From the NCBI RefSeq assembly GCF_900102745.1, contig NZ_FMZF01000002.1, forward strand, positions 496,001 through 560,000: DNA of 64,000 bases, given 5' to 3'. This DNA comes from Geodermatophilus telluris. Lineage in GTDB: Bacteria > Actinomycetota > Actinomycetes > Mycobacteriales > Geodermatophilaceae. The notes beneath the pieces were generated by a model that was not told the DNA's origin, searched no databases, and saw nothing but the letters and a program-made list of their open reading frames with translations. This document shows positions 39,482 to 49,383 of the stretch, piece by piece. The translations under genes were made by a program, and so were the position numbers. Each line of letters opens with the position of its first letter. Position 1 is the stretch's first letter.

Positions 39482-40384
39482 TCAGGTCGCCGGGCGGACG
39501 CCGGTCAGCGGGCCGCGGTAGGGGTTGGCCGGCGGGCCGGAGACGCCCGGCCGCACGGTGAACAGCCGCCCGGCGTCGGGCTCGTCCTCCCCGCCCCCGC
39601 GCGCGGTGCTGACGACGAGCAGGTCGCCGGCGAAGGCGCAGCTCGACGTGTGCGCCACCGGCACCTCGACGACGGCGAGCAGCTCACCCTCCGGTGACCA
39701 GCGGCGCACCTGCCCGCCGCCCCACATCGCCGTCCAGAGGCAGCCCTCGTCGTCGACGGTGAGCCCGTCGGCGACGCCGTCGGGGCCGCCGGTCTCCAGC
39801 AGCACCCGGCCGTCGGTGAACGCGCCGCTGCCGGGGTCGTAGGCGAAGGCGTGCACCAGCCCCGGGCCGGAGTCGGCGAGGTAGACGGTGCGCTCGTCGG
39901 GCGACCAGCCGATGCCGTTGGAGACGGTGAGCCCGTCGAGCACCGTGGTCACCGTGCCGTCGGTGTCGAGGCGGTAGAGCGTGCCGGCACCGGGGCGCTG
40001 GTCGAAGGCCATGGTGCCGGCGAGGAAGCGGCCCGCCCGGTCGCAGGCGCCGTCGTTCATCCGGGTGCCGCCGTCGGCCTCGCTGCCGCCCTCGCCGGGC
40101 AGGTCCACCAGCACACGGGCGGTGCCGTCCGCGGCGAGGTGGGTGAACCCGCCGCCCGCGCCGGCCAGCCAGCCGCCGGCCGCGGCCGGGACGACGACGC
40201 CCACGGTGTCACCGGCGCGCACGGCCGCGGTCTCGGTGAGCCGGTCGCCGTCGAGGGCGGCCCGCCGGACCAGGCCGGCGCCGATGTCGACCCACAACAG
40301 CTCGGCGCGCCCGGCGTCCCAGGTGGGGCCCTCCCCGTGGTCGGCGGGGTCGGGGGCGGCGGGCGCGGCGCGCAGGGTCAGCAC
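39482..40384 (-). CDS. SMP-30/gluconolactonase family hydrolase
   Basis: A 300-residue six-bladed beta-propeller. The divalent-metal ligands of the family are present: Glu in HGEGPTWD, Asn in [10 protein letters not shown] and in [10 protein letters not shown], and Asp in [12 protein letters not shown]. Members hydrolyse sugar lactones such as gluconolactone. The substrate here is unknown. It is divergent from ppc with a 56-bp shared control region. Confidence 0.92.
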   Translation of the reverse strand: MLTLRAAPAAPDPADHGEGPTWDAGRAELLWVDIGAGLVRRAALDGDRLTETAAVRAGDTVGVVVPAAAGGWLAGAGGGFTHLAADGTARVLVDLPGEGGSEADGGTRMNDGACDRAGRFLAGTMAFDQRPGAGTLYRLDTDGTVTTVLDGLTVSNGIGWSPDERTVYLADSGPGLVHAFAYDPGSGAFTDGRVLLETGGPDGVADGLTVDDEGCLWTAMWGGGQVRRWSPEGELLAVVEVPVAHTSSCAFAGDLLVVSTARGGGEDEPDAGRLFTVRPGVSGPPANPYRGPLTGVRPAT

Positions 40385-40396
40385 CCGGAGGGCTGT

Positions 40397-40434
40397 GCCC
40401 GTGTCACCCGCACGTCACACGGGCGGTCGATACT
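40397..40434 (+). promoter_or_regulatory. ppc promoter region with inverted repeat
   Basis: GCCCGTGT and ACACGGGC (40397-40404 and 40417-40424) form an 8-bp inverted repeat with 12-bp spacer. GATACT (40429-40434) is 6 nt before the ppc GTG and fits a -10 for leaderless transcription. The repeat would cover the -35/spacer, so it may be a regulator site controlling ppc and possibly the divergent SMP-30 gene. The regulator is unknown. Confidence 0.45.
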
Positions 40435-40440
40435 GCCGCC

Positions 40441-43248
40441 GTGTCCGAAGCCACCGTCGACGTCGCCGACCTGCGCCTGCCCGGCCGCGACCCCGAGGGG
40501 GACGGCCGTGCCGACGACGCCCCGCTGCGCGAGGACATCCGCCTGCTGGGCCGGGTGCTCGGGGAGGTCATCGCCGAGCAGAGCGGGCCCGACGTGCTGG
40601 AGCTGGTCGAGGCCACCCGCCTGCAGGCCTTCGCCGTCCGCCGGTCGGAGGCCGACCGCGCCGGGCTGGCCGCGCGGCTGGGCGACCTCGACGTGCGGGC
40701 CACCAACCACGTCATCCGCGCGTTCAGCCACTTCTCGCTGCTGGCCAACCTCGCCGAGGACCTGCACCACGAGCGCCGCCGCCGGCACCACCGCCGCGCC
40801 GGGTCGCCACCCCAGCCGGGCAGCCTGGCGGCCAGCTTCGCGCTGCTCGACCGGGCCGGCCTCGACCCCGACGACGTGGCCCGCGAGCTGGCCGGGGCGC
40901 TGGTCGTCCCGGTGGTCACCGCGCACCCGACCGAGGTGCGGCGCCGGACCGTCTCGCAGGTGCAGCAGCAGGTCAGCGACCTGATCCGCGAGCGCGACCG
41001 GTCGGCGCCGGGCGAGGTCGACGAGGCCGCGTGGGACGCCGCGCTGCACCGGTCGGTGCTCACGCTCTGGCAGACGGCGCTGCTGCGGCTGTCGCGGCTG
41101 CGGCTGGTCGACGAGATCGACGAGGCGCTGCGCTACTACGACCTGTCCCTGTTCCGGGTGGTGCCGGAGATCAACGCCGAGTTCCGCCGGTCCCTGCGCG
41201 AGCGGTGGCCGGCCGGCGGCCTGCCCACCGGGCCGGTGCTGCAGCCAGGCTCGTGGATCGGGGGCGACCGCGACGGCAACCCGTTCGTCACCGCCGAGGC
41301 CGTCCGCCGGGCGAGCAGCCGGCAGGCGGAGACCGCGCTGGGCCACCACCTCGCCGAGCTGACCGAGCTCTACCGCGAGCTGTCCATGTCCGACCGGCTG
41401 GTCACCCCGACCCCGCCGCTGCGCGCGCTGGCCGACGCCTCCCGCGACGACTCCCCGTTCCGCGGCGACGAGCCCTACCGCCGGGCGCTGCTCGGGGTGC
41501 ACGCGCGGCTGGCGGCCACCGCCCGGCGGGTCGTCGGGCACGTGCCGGGCACCCCGCCGCACGCCGAGCTCGAGCCCTACGACGGCCCCGGCGAGCTGCT
41601 CGCCGACCTCGCCGTCGTCGACGCCTCACTGCGCAGCCACGGTGCCGACGCGCTGGCCGACGACCGGCTGGCCCGCCTGCGCGACGCCGTCGACGTCTTC
41701 GGCTTCCACCTCGCCGGGCTCGACCTGCGGCAGAACTCCGCCGTCCACGAGGAGGTCGTCGGGGAGCTGCTGGCCTGGGCCGGCGTCTGCGCCGACTACG
41801 CCGCCCTCGACGAGGCGGCCCGCGTGGAGCTGCTGGCCGGGGAGCTGCGGGTGCGCCGGCCGCTGGTCCGGCCGGGCGCGGAGCTCTCCGAGCTGGCCCG
41901 CGGGGAGCTCGACGTGCTGGCGGCCGCCGCCGGGCAGGTGGCGCTGCTCGGCCCGCGGGCGGTGCCGAACTACGTGATCAGCATGTGCGGGTCGGTGAGC
42001 GACGTGCTGGAGGTCGCCGTCCTGCTCAAGGAGGTCGGCCTGCTCGACCCCGACGGCGCGGACGGGCCGGCCTGCCCGGTGGGCATCTCGCCGCTGTTCG
42101 AGACGATCGCCGACCTGCAGGCGGCCGGGGCCACGATGACCGCCGTGCTGGCGCAGCCGGTGTGCCGCGCGCTGGTGGCCGACCGCGGCGACGTCCAGGA
42201 GGTCATGCTCGGCTACTCCGACAGCAACAAGGACGGCGGCTACCTGGCCGCCAACTGGGCGCTGTACCGGGCCGAGCTCGCGCTGGTCGAGGTGGCGCGG
42301 CGGGAGGGCGTGCGGCTGCGGCTGTTCCACGGTCGCGGCGGCACCGTCGGCCGCGGCGGCGGGCCCAGCTACGAGGCGATCCGCGCCCAGCCGCCCGGCG
42401 CGGTCGCGGGCTCGCTGCGGGTCACCGAGCAGGGCGAGGTGATCGCCGCCAAGTACGGCGAGCCCGGCCTGGCCCGCCGCAACCTCGAGGCGCTGGTCGC
42501 CGCCACGCTGGAGGCCACGCTGCTCGACGTCGAGGGCCTCGGCGACGATGCGGAGGAGGCCTACGCGCTGCTCGACGACCTCGCCGGCCGGGCGCAGGCC
42601 GCCTACCGGGAGCTGGTGCACGAGACCCCCGGCTTCGTGGAGTGGTTCCGCGCCGCGACGCCGATCCGCGAGCTGGCCGAGCTCAACATCGGCAGCCGGC
42701 CGCCGTCGCGCAAGGCCGGTGACCGGATCGCCGACCTGCGCGCCATCCCCTGGGTGTTCAGCTGGTCGCAGTCGCGGATCATGCTGCCCGGCTGGTACGG
42801 CACCGGCACGGCGCTGGAGTCGTGGATCGGCGACGACCCGGCCCGCCTGGCGCGGCTGCGGGAGCTGCACGGTCGCTGGCCGTTCCTGCGCACGGTGCTG
42901 TCGAACATGGGCATGGTGCTGGCCAAGACCGACCTGGGCCTGGCCGCCCGCTACGCCGGGCTGGTGCCCGACCCGGAGCTGCGGGCGCGGGTGTTCGACC
43001 GGATCCGCGAGGAGCACGAGCGCACCTGCCGGGTGCTGCTGGCGGTCACCGGCGACGAGCACCTGCTGGCCGACAACCCCGCGCTGGCCCGCTCGATCCG
43101 CAACCGGTTCCCCTACCTGGAGCCGCTGCACCACCTGCAGGTGGAGATGCTGCGGCGCCGCCGGACCGGCGACGACGACGAGCTGGTGCGCCGCAACATC
43201 CAGCTGACCATCAACGGGATCGCGACGGCGCTGCGGAACTCGGGCTGA
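40441..43248 (+). CDS. ppc: Phosphoenolpyruvate carboxylase
   Basis: A 935-residue enzyme that carboxylates phosphoenolpyruvate to oxaloacetate, refilling the citric acid cycle. Active site 1 is [13 protein letters not shown] (His162) and active site 2 [17 protein letters not shown] (Lys about 597). The PEP/allosteric loop is [14 protein letters not shown], and the C-terminus [12 protein letters not shown] is the conserved end. Length is normal. It appears leaderless at GTG 40441. The last 38 bp overlap the convergent glycosyltransferase gene. Confidence 0.97.
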   Translation: MSEATVDVADLRLPGRDPEGDGRADDAPLREDIRLLGRVLGEVIAEQSGPDVLELVEATRLQAFAVRRSEADRAGLAARLGDLDVRATNHVIRAFSHFSLLANLAEDLHHERRRRHHRRAGSPPQPGSLAASFALLDRAGLDPDDVARELAGALVVPVVTAHPTEVRRRTVSQVQQQVSDLIRERDRSAPGEVDEAAWDAALHRSVLTLWQTALLRLSRLRLVDEIDEALRYYDLSLFRVVPEINAEFRRSLRERWPAGGLPTGPVLQPGSWIGGDRDGNPFVTAEAVRRASSRQAETALGHHLAELTELYRELSMSDRLVTPTPPLRALADASRDDSPFRGDEPYRRALLGVHARLAATARRVVGHVPGTPPHAELEPYDGPGELLADLAVVDASLRSHGADALADDRLARLRDAVDVFGFHLAGLDLRQNSAVHEEVVGELLAWAGVCADYAALDEAARVELLAGELRVRRPLVRPGAELSELARGELDVLAAAAGQVALLGPRAVPNYVISMCGSVSDVLEVAVLLKEVGLLDPDGADGPACPVGISPLFETIADLQAAGATMTAVLAQPVCRALVADRGDVQEVMLGYSDSNKDGGYLAANWALYRAELALVEVARREGVRLRLFHGRGGTVGRGGGPSYEAIRAQPPGAVAGSLRVTEQGEVIAAKYGEPGLARRNLEALVAATLEATLLDVEGLGDDAEEAYALLDDLAGRAQAAYRELVHETPGFVEWFRAATPIRELAELNIGSRPPSRKAGDRIADLRAIPWVFSWSQSRIMLPGWYGTGTALESWIGDDPARLARLRELHGRWPFLRTVLSNMGMVLAKTDLGLAARYAGLVPDPELRARVFDRIREEHERTCRVLLAVTGDEHLLADNPALARSIRNRFPYLEPLHHLQVEMLRRRRTGDDDELVRRNIQLTINGIATALRNSG

Positions 43249-44167
43249 GCTGCGTCACCGGCAGGCGGTTGCGGTCCAGCCAGGTGGCCAGGCGGGCGCC
43301 GTCCCACGGGCGGCGCCGGCGGGCGGCCGCGGCGAGCAGCCCGCGCGGCAGCTCCAGGGCGGCCAGGGCGATGCCGGCCGCGCCGGGCAGGTCGCCGTCG
43401 CGCAGGTGTGCGGCGACCGCGCGCACCCGGCCGGCGAGGAGGGACGGCATCGCCCGCAGTGGCCGGTCGGCGTGCTGGACCCGCAGCACCTGCACCGTGC
43501 GCGCGTAGTGCCACTCGCGCAGGAACACCCCGCGCGCGGTGCGGCCCTCCTTGCCGTGCCGGAAGCGGACGTCGGGCACGCGCAGCAGCAGGTGCCCGGC
43601 GGCCCGCAGCCGGCGGGAGGCGTCACGGTCCTCGTTGTAGAAGAAGTAGAGCGGGTCGAAGCCGCCGGCGGCCAGGAACTCCGCCCGCCGCACGAGCAGC
43701 GCGGTGCCGCCGAGCTCCGCGGCCTCGAACGGCGGGCCGGGCGGGTCGTCGTCCTCCCCGGGGCCGTGCACGGCGGGGGCCGCCCACACCGCCCGCGGCT
43801 CGGCGTCGAGGACCTCGGCCAGCCGGTGCAGCACCCGGGGCTCGGGCTCGCCGTCGGAGTTGACCAGGAGGGCGTAGCGGCCGGTGCACGCGGACAGCGC
43901 CAGGTCCATGGCGCGGGCGAAGCCGAGGTTGCGCGGCGCGCTCAGCACCTGCTTCTCCGCGTCGGGGTAGCGGGTGGCCAGCTCGGCGCGGGCGGCGGCC
44001 GAGGTGGCCGGCGCGGCGGCGTTCTCCACCAGCAGCACCCGGCCGCGCCAGCCCGGGCCGGTCACCGCCGCGAGCGCGGCGTGGTGGCGGGCGAGCAGGG
44101 CGGGCGGCTCGCGGTGGACGAGGAGGACGACGTCGACGTCGTCGAGGCCGGCGCGGGGTTCGGGCAC
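43211..44167 (-). CDS. Family 2 glycosyltransferase
   Basis: A 318-residue GT-A fold enzyme: [20 protein letters not shown] at the start, nucleotide-sugar region [28 protein letters not shown] as the DxD-like site, and acceptor-side [18 protein letters not shown]. It resembles rhamnosyl/mycolyl-arabinogalactan-type GT2 proteins. The sugar and acceptor are unknown. The stop lies inside ppc on the opposite strand. Confidence 0.87.
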   Translation of the reverse strand: MPEPRAGLDDVDVVLLVHREPPALLARHHAALAAVTGPGWRGRVLLVENAAAPATSAAARAELATRYPDAEKQVLSAPRNLGFARAMDLALSACTGRYALLVNSDGEPEPRVLHRLAEVLDAEPRAVWAAPAVHGPGEDDDPPGPPFEAAELGGTALLVRRAEFLAAGGFDPLYFFYNEDRDASRRLRAAGHLLLRVPDVRFRHGKEGRTARGVFLREWHYARTVQVLRVQHADRPLRAMPSLLAGRVRAVAAHLRDGDLPGAAGIALAALELPRGLLAAAARRRRPWDGARLATWLDRNRLPVTQLSPSSAAPSRSR

Positions 44168-44231
44168 CGCGGCGCCCTACCCCGTCCGGTGGCCTACCTT
44201 GCGGGGGAGGACGGCGGGGAGGCGGGGGACC

Positions 44232-45311
44232 GTGGGCGAGACGGGTGCGATGCGGGTCGCCGCGTCCGGGGAGGACCTGCAGGCCGCCGTCGAGCTGCTC
44301 GGTGTGAGCCCGGCGGCGCTGGCGCCCGAACTGCTCGACCCCGGCGCGCGGCTGCTCGTCGGCGACGGCGCCGCGGCCCACCTGCGGCGCCGCTGGACCG
44401 ACGAGGGCACCACCGAGGCGGTCGTGCTGCACCGCTCCACGCACGTCACCGGCCGCGACGGGCTGCTCGCCGTCGCCTCCGCCTGGGGCTGCTCGCAGGT
44501 GCGCGACGCCGGCACCGGCCGCGTCGTCGCGGTGGCGCCGCCGCCGGCCGGCGCGCCCCTGGCCGAGCGCTTCGCCCACCTCGCCGCGCTGGCCGCGACC
44601 CGGGTGGAGGTGGCCGTCGCGCTGGCCCGCGACAGCGGCCGCGACCGGGTCAAGGCCGACGGGAGCTGGTCGTTGGCCGCCGACGAGGCCGCGCACGCCG
44701 CCGCCGCCGAGTGCCTGGCCCCCCTCGGCGTCCCGGTGCTGTCGGAGGAGCGCGTCGACCGCGACGTGCCCGACGCCGAGCCGTGGGTGGTGCTCGACCC
44801 GCTCGACGGCACCGGCAACTTCCGTGCCGGCCTGCCGCCGTGGGCGTTCTCGGCGGCGCTGGTGCAGCACGGCCGCCCGGTGGCCGGGCTGGTGGTCGAC
44901 CTGTCGTCGGGACGGCGGTGGGCGGGGACCGCGGGTGCCGGCGCCTGGCGCGACGGCGTCCCGGCCCGCGTGCGGCCGGGGACCACGCTGGTCGCCCCGA
45001 CCGCGCCGACCGGGCGCGGGGTGCTCGTGCCGTCGACGGCCCGGCGGGTGCGGGTCACCGGCTGCACCGCCGTCGACGTCTGCCTGGTCGCCGACGGGTC
45101 GGCCGGCGCCTGGCACAACCTCGACCGCGGTGGCACCCACGTGCACGACGTCGCCGGCGGCCTGGCCGTGCTGGCCGGCGCCGGCGGGGTGGCGCTCACC
45201 GACGACGGCGCGCCGCTGCGGCTGGTGCCCGACACCGAGGTGCTCATCCGGTTCGCCGCGGCGGCCACCGCCGACGGTGCCCGCGAGCTGATCGCCGCGG
45301 TCCCGCGCTAG
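44232..45311 (+). CDS. Inositol-monophosphatase-family protein with extra N-terminal domain
   Basis: A 359-residue protein. Residues from about 112 form a lithium-sensitive phosphatase fold: acidic SLAADEAAH, SEER (metal Glu), DPLDGTGNF (189-197) and C-terminal HVHDVAGGLAVLAGAGG. Substrates are typically inositol, histidinol or nucleotide phosphates. Residues 1-110 are not part of the usual fold and were not recognised. GTG 44232 has GGAGG 9-10 nt upstream; ATG 44250 is an alternative. Confidence 0.82.
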   Translation: MGETGAMRVAASGEDLQAAVELLGVSPAALAPELLDPGARLLVGDGAAAHLRRRWTDEGTTEAVVLHRSTHVTGRDGLLAVASAWGCSQVRDAGTGRVVAVAPPPAGAPLAERFAHLAALAATRVEVAVALARDSGRDRVKADGSWSLAADEAAHAAAAECLAPLGVPVLSEERVDRDVPDAEPWVVLDPLDGTGNFRAGLPPWAFSAALVQHGRPVAGLVVDLSSGRRWAGTAGAGAWRDGVPARVRPGTTLVAPTAPTGRGVLVPSTARRVRVTGCTAVDVCLVADGSAGAWHNLDRGGTHVHDVAGGLAVLAGAGGVALTDDGAPLRLVPDTEVLIRFAAAATADGARELIAAVPR

Positions 45312-46696
45312 CGGCCGGCGGCCGCCCGGACCGCGGCCAGCAGCGACTCGCGCTCGTGCAGCGTGGTGCGCGCCCGGCCGCGGGTGGCGCCCAGGGCCAC
45401 CTCGGCGTCGTCGATGGCCCGCCAGTCGTCCAGCAGCACCGGCTCGGCGCCGCGGGCGCGCAGCGTCTGCACCAGGTCGTCGCGGTCGCCGTGCGGGGCG
45501 ATGACACCGGCCTCGGCGTCGGCGAGCAGCGACGCCACGGTCTCCCGGGCGTCGTGCTTGTTCGTGCCGACGACGCCGGTGGGCCCGCGCTTGATCCACC
45601 CGGCCACGTACTCCCCGGTCGACGGGACGCCGTTGCGCAGCACCCGACCGTCCTCGTTGGGCACCGTGCCGCTGCGCTGGTCGACCGGCAGCCCGGGCAG
45701 GCCCTGCCCGCGGTAGCCGACCGAACGGACGACGAGGTCGGTGGGCAGCACCTCGTACTCGCCGGTGCCGACGGCGCGGCCCTCGGCGTCGACCGTCGTC
45801 CGCTCCACCTCCAGGCCGGTGACCCGCTCCTCGCCGAGCAGTCGCACCGGGCGCCGGAAGAAGCGCAGCTGCACACGGGCGCGGCCGGGCTCGGCGCGGT
45901 GCGTCGCGTAGCCGCGCAGCACGTCGACGTTGCGGGCCACCAGCCGGTCGGGGGGCGGCGGCTCGTCCTCCCCGGGCAGGTCGGCCGGGTCGACCAGCAC
46001 GGTGGCCTCGGCCAGCTCGCCGAGCTCGTCGAGCTCCTTGGTGGTGAACGACGCCTGCGCCGGGCCGCGCCGGCCGAGCACGGTCACCTCCTCGACCCGC
46101 TTCCCGGCGAGCGCGTCGAGGACGTGCTGGGGCATGTCGGTGGGCTCGAGCTCCTCCGGGGTGCGGGCCAGCACCCGGGCGACGTCGAGGGCCACGTTGC
46201 CGACGCCGACGACGACCGCCCGCCGCACCCCGGCCAGCGCGGCCTCGACGCGGGCCCGGTCGGCGTCGGGGTGGCCGCAGTACCAGGCGACGAGGTCGGT
46301 GGCCGCCAGGCTGCCGGGCAGGTCCTCGCCGTCGATCGACAGCGGCCGGTCCAGCGCCGCGCCGTAGGTGTAGACGACGGCGTCGACGTGCGCCCGCAGC
46401 TCCTCGAGGGTGATGTCGGTGCCCACCTCGACGTTGCCCACGAAGCGCACGCCGGGGTCGTCGAGGGCCCGGTGCAACGTCTCCCGGATGGCCCGCATCT
46501 TGAGGTGGTCGGGGGCGATGCCGTGCCGGACGAGGCCGAAGGGGGTGGGCAGCCGGTCGAGCAGGTCGACGGTCACCGGCACCGGGGAGCGGCGGGTGAG
46601 CGCCTCGGCGGTGTAGATGCCGGCCGGGCCGGCGCCGACGACGGCGATCCGCAGTGGCCGGCCGCCGTCCGGTGCGGGAGCGCTGTCGTCGGGCAC
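45308..46696 (-). CDS. fprA: Ferredoxin/adrenodoxin-type NADP reductase
   Basis: A 462-residue FAD enzyme of the adrenodoxin-reductase (FprA) type, passing electrons from NADPH to ferredoxins. The FAD site is VVGAGPAGIYTAEAL, the NADPH site VVVGVGNVALDVARVLA. Family signatures LPTPFGLVRHGIAPDHLKM and GWIKRGPTGVVGTNKHDA are intact. Start GTG 46696. Its stop overlaps the convergent phosphatase gene by 4 bp. Confidence 0.95.
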   Translation of the reverse strand: MPDDSAPAPDGGRPLRIAVVGAGPAGIYTAEALTRRSPVPVTVDLLDRLPTPFGLVRHGIAPDHLKMRAIRETLHRALDDPGVRFVGNVEVGTDITLEELRAHVDAVVYTYGAALDRPLSIDGEDLPGSLAATDLVAWYCGHPDADRARVEAALAGVRRAVVVGVGNVALDVARVLARTPEELEPTDMPQHVLDALAGKRVEEVTVLGRRGPAQASFTTKELDELGELAEATVLVDPADLPGEDEPPPPDRLVARNVDVLRGYATHRAEPGRARVQLRFFRRPVRLLGEERVTGLEVERTTVDAEGRAVGTGEYEVLPTDLVVRSVGYRGQGLPGLPVDQRSGTVPNEDGRVLRNGVPSTGEYVAGWIKRGPTGVVGTNKHDARETVASLLADAEAGVIAPHGDRDDLVQTLRARGAEPVLLDDWRAIDDAEVALGATRGRARTTLHERESLLAAVRAAAGR

Positions 46697-46778
46697 GACT
46701 GGGATCCTGGCCCGGCGGGGTAGGGGTGCGCCAGCGCACCACCCGCACTCCCGACCACCGCAGCAGAGGGGACCGCCC

Positions 46779-47090
46779 GTGTCCGTCGTCGTCATCGCCA
46801 CCATCAGCCCGCAACCCGAGCACGCCGAGGAGGTCCGGCAGGCGGTGCTCGACACGGTGCCGCGGGTGCACGAGGAGCCCGGCTGCGAGCGCTACTCGCT
46901 GCACCAGGGCCGCGACGGCGCGCTGGTGATGGTGGAGAAGTGGGAGAGCCCCGAGGCGCTGGCCACCCACGGCAAGGCCGAGGCGCTGGCCGCGCTGTCG
47001 GGCCGGCTGGAGGGCAAGCTCACCGGGGCCCCGACGGTCACCGTGCTCGACGCGCTGCCCGCCGGCGACCCGGGCAAGGGCGCGCTCTAG
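46779..47090 (+). CDS. Antibiotic-biosynthesis-monooxygenase (ABM) domain protein
   Basis: A 103-residue dimeric ferredoxin-like fold: VVVIATISPQPEHAEEVRQA, then EPGCERYSLHQGRDGALVMV and EKWESPEALATHGKAE, the classical ABM layout of small quinol monooxygenases (YgiN-like). No cofactor needed in the family. GAGGGG lies 7 nt before GTG 46779. Divergent from fprA. Confidence 0.88.
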   Translation: MSVVVIATISPQPEHAEEVRQAVLDTVPRVHEEPGCERYSLHQGRDGALVMVEKWESPEALATHGKAEALAALSGRLEGKLTGAPTVTVLDALPAGDPGKGAL

Positions 47091-47103
47091 CGCCGCTCCC
47101 CGT

Positions 47104-47163
47104 CGAGATCACGGGATCTCGCACGTCACGGGCCGCCCCGGCGTGCGAGATCCCGTGATCTCG
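47104..47163. repeat. Nested palindrome: 22-bp perfect inverted repeat
   Basis: A 22-bp arm (47104-47125, starting CGAGATCACGGGATCTCG) is repeated as its exact reverse complement at 47142-47163, with a 16-nt loop. Each arm also contains its own smaller palindrome, GAGATC-N4-GATCTC. It fills the gap between convergent ABM and nei2 genes. It may be a bidirectional terminator, or a REP-like repeat that occurs elsewhere in the genome. Confidence 0.85.
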
Positions 47164-47170
47164 GCAGTCG

Positions 47171-47980
47171 TCAGACCGCCTGGCAGACGGGGCACCAGTG
47201 CAGGTTGCGGCCGACCATCTCCTCGGTGCGCACCTCGGTGCCGCAGATCCGGCAGGGCAGGCCGGTGCGCCGGTAGACGTAGTGCGCGTCCTCGCGGCGC
47301 ACCGCGCCGGAGCGGCGGGACCGGTCGGCCGGGTGCGTGGTGACGATCCGGCCCATCCGGACGCCGGCGCGCATGAGCACCACCAGGTCGTCCCACAGCG
47401 CCTGCCACTCGGCCGCACCCACCTCGCGGCCGGGCCGGAACGGCGAGATCCGGTGCCGGAAGAGGATCTCGGCGCGGTAGACGTTGCCCACGCCGGCCAG
47501 CACCGACTGGTCCATCAGCAGCGCGCCGACCGCCGTCCGGCTGCGGCTCACCCGCGCGTGGGCCAGCGGGCCGCCGCGGCGGGTGCGCAGCGGGTCGGGG
47601 CCGAGCCGGTCGAGGATCGCGTCGACCTCGGGCTGGGTCAGCACGTCGCAGGCGGTGGCCCCGCGCAGGTCGGTCCACACGCCCTCGCCCTTCGGCCCGT
47701 CGGCGACCCACCGCATGCGCAGGGCGCCGCGCGGGGTCGGCGGGTCGCCCACGCCGGTCGTGTACGTGCCGTAGAGGCCCAGGTGCACGTGCAGCACGTG
47801 GCCGCCGAAGTCGGCGAACAGGTGCTTGCCGTAGCTGGTCACCTCCTCGAGCACCCGGCCGTCGAGCAGCGCGGCACCCGCGGCGAAGCGGCCCTGCGGG
47901 CTGGTCACGTGCACCGGCCGGCCGGCGAACAGCCCGGTCTGCTCCTGCGCCAGCCGGTACAGGGTGTGGCCCTCAGGCAC
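47171..47980 (-). CDS. nei2: Fpg/Nei-family DNA glycosylase (Nei2-like endonuclease VIII)
   Basis: A 269-residue base-excision repair enzyme removing oxidised bases and cleaving the strand. After Met removal the N-terminal Pro and Glu (VPEGHTLYRLA) are the catalytic pair. The H2TH region is LLMDQSVLAGVGNVYRAEIL, and the C-terminal zinc finger CRICG...CPVC is complete. GTG 47980 lies 8 bp inside the photolyase gene, so the two are coupled. Confidence 0.94.
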   Translation of the reverse strand: MPEGHTLYRLAQEQTGLFAGRPVHVTSPQGRFAAGAALLDGRVLEEVTSYGKHLFADFGGHVLHVHLGLYGTYTTGVGDPPTPRGALRMRWVADGPKGEGVWTDLRGATACDVLTQPEVDAILDRLGPDPLRTRRGGPLAHARVSRSRTAVGALLMDQSVLAGVGNVYRAEILFRHRISPFRPGREVGAAEWQALWDDLVVLMRAGVRMGRIVTTHPADRSRRSGAVRREDAHYVYRRTGLPCRICGTEVRTEEMVGRNLHWCPVCQAV

Positions 47981-49355
47981 CCCGCACCTCCTGGTAGCGG
48001 GCCAGTGCCACCTGGCGCTCCTCGGCGTGGTCGACGACCGGCGCGGGATAGCCCCCCGGCGGGCCGCCGGGCAGCAGCCAGGGCTCGTGCACGTACCGGT
48101 CGGGGACGTCGCGCAGCTCGGGCACCCAGCGCCGCACGTAGACGCCGTCGGGGTCGAACTGCTGGCCCTGCCGGGTCGGGTTGAACACCCGGTAGTACGG
48201 CGAGGGGTCGGTGCCGGTGCCGGCCACCCACTGCCAGCCGTGGTGGTTGCTGGCCAGGTCGCCGTCGACGAGGTGGTCGAGGAAGTAGCGGGCGCCGCGC
48301 CGCCAGTCGATGTGCAGGTCCTTGCACAGGAACGAGGCCACGACCATCCGCACCCGGTTGTGCACGTAGGCCTCGCCGTGCAGCTGCCGCATGCCGGCGT
48401 CCACGATCGGGTAGCCGGTGCGGCCCTCGGCCCAGGCGGCGAAGTGCTCGTCGGCGGCCAGGCCGGTGTCGTAGCGCATGGCCCGCATCTGCGGGTTGAA
48501 CGGCTCGCGTGCCGTCTCAGGGCGGTGCCACAGCACGTCGGCGTAGAAGTCTCGCCAGACGAGCTCGCCGACGAACTTGTCCACCGCATCGGCGTGGTCC
48601 CCGCCCAGCGCCTGCGCCTCCGCCAGCAGCGTGCGCGGGTGCACGGTGCCGTACTTCAGGTGCGCCGAGAGCCGGCTGGTGGCGTCGGTGCCGGGGGTGT
48701 TGCGGCCGGTGGCGTAGCCCAGCAGTCGCTGGTCGCGGAACTGCGCCCACACGTCGCGGCCGGCCCGCTCGCCCGCGGCGGGCAGCACGGTGTCGCCGAG
48801 GTCCTGGGCGGGCGGCAGGTCGCCGGCGGGCAGCCCGTCGGCCCACCGGACGCCGGCGGGCCGCTCGGCGGGGGAGTGCACGCCCCGGGCCCGCCAGGCC
48901 CGGGCGAAGGGCGAGTAGACCCGGAACGGCGTCCCGTCGTCCTTGAGCAGCCGGCCCGGGGTGACGCCGTAGGGCGAGCCGGTGCGCACGAACGGCACCT
49001 CGCCGAGCGCCCGCTCGACGGCGGCGTCGCGCTCCCGGCCGTAGACGCCGGCGTCGAACGAGACGTGCACGCTCCCCGCCCCGGTCTCGCGGACCAGGTC
49101 GGGCAGCACGCGCACGGGGTCACCGGAGCGGACGACGAGCGCGCCGCCGGTCTGCTCGCGCAGGTCGGCCAGGCAGTTCCGGAGGAACTCCCGGCGCGGC
49201 GGCCCGGAGGGCTCCCACAGCCGCGGGTCGACGACGAAGACCGGCAGCACCGCGCCCCCGTCGCCGGCGGCCTCGACGGCGGCCACCAGCGCCGGGTGGT
49301 CGCTGAGCCGGAGGTCGCGGCGGAACCAGAGGAGGGCGGTCGGCACCAGCGCCAC
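47973..49355 (-). CDS. phr: Deoxyribodipyrimidine photolyase
   Basis: A 460-residue class I CPD photolyase that repairs UV dimers with light. The N-terminal antenna domain starts TALLWFRRDLRLSDHPALVA. The FAD domain holds TSRLSAHLKYGTVHPR, ELVWRDFYADVLW, and GYPIVDAGMRQLHGEAYVHN, with tryptophans of the electron-transfer chain (HHGWQWVAGTG). GTG 49355 is the annotated start; a second in-frame GTG at 49346 also fits. Second gene of the GNAT-phr-nei2 unit. Confidence 0.94.
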   Translation of the reverse strand: MALVPTALLWFRRDLRLSDHPALVAAVEAAGDGGAVLPVFVVDPRLWEPSGPPRREFLRNCLADLREQTGGALVVRSGDPVRVLPDLVRETGAGSVHVSFDAGVYGRERDAAVERALGEVPFVRTGSPYGVTPGRLLKDDGTPFRVYSPFARAWRARGVHSPAERPAGVRWADGLPAGDLPPAQDLGDTVLPAAGERAGRDVWAQFRDQRLLGYATGRNTPGTDATSRLSAHLKYGTVHPRTLLAEAQALGGDHADAVDKFVGELVWRDFYADVLWHRPETAREPFNPQMRAMRYDTGLAADEHFAAWAEGRTGYPIVDAGMRQLHGEAYVHNRVRMVVASFLCKDLHIDWRRGARYFLDHLVDGDLASNHHGWQWVAGTGTDPSPYYRVFNPTRQGQQFDPDGVYVRRWVPELRDVPDRYVHEPWLLPGGPPGGYPAPVVDHAEERQVALARYQEVRGA

Positions 49356-49383
49356 GGTAGGTGCGCGGGCGCGGCCCTGCAGG

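Noticed and set aside
43406-46970. Very long open frames (over 1100 codons) on both strands, with others at 1224-3551, 5662-8019 and 20812-23373
   Set aside because: They are frame shadows: extremely Arg/Ala/Gly/His-rich, without domain motifs, and overlapping genes with clear conserved motifs. Long spurious frames are expected at this GC content.
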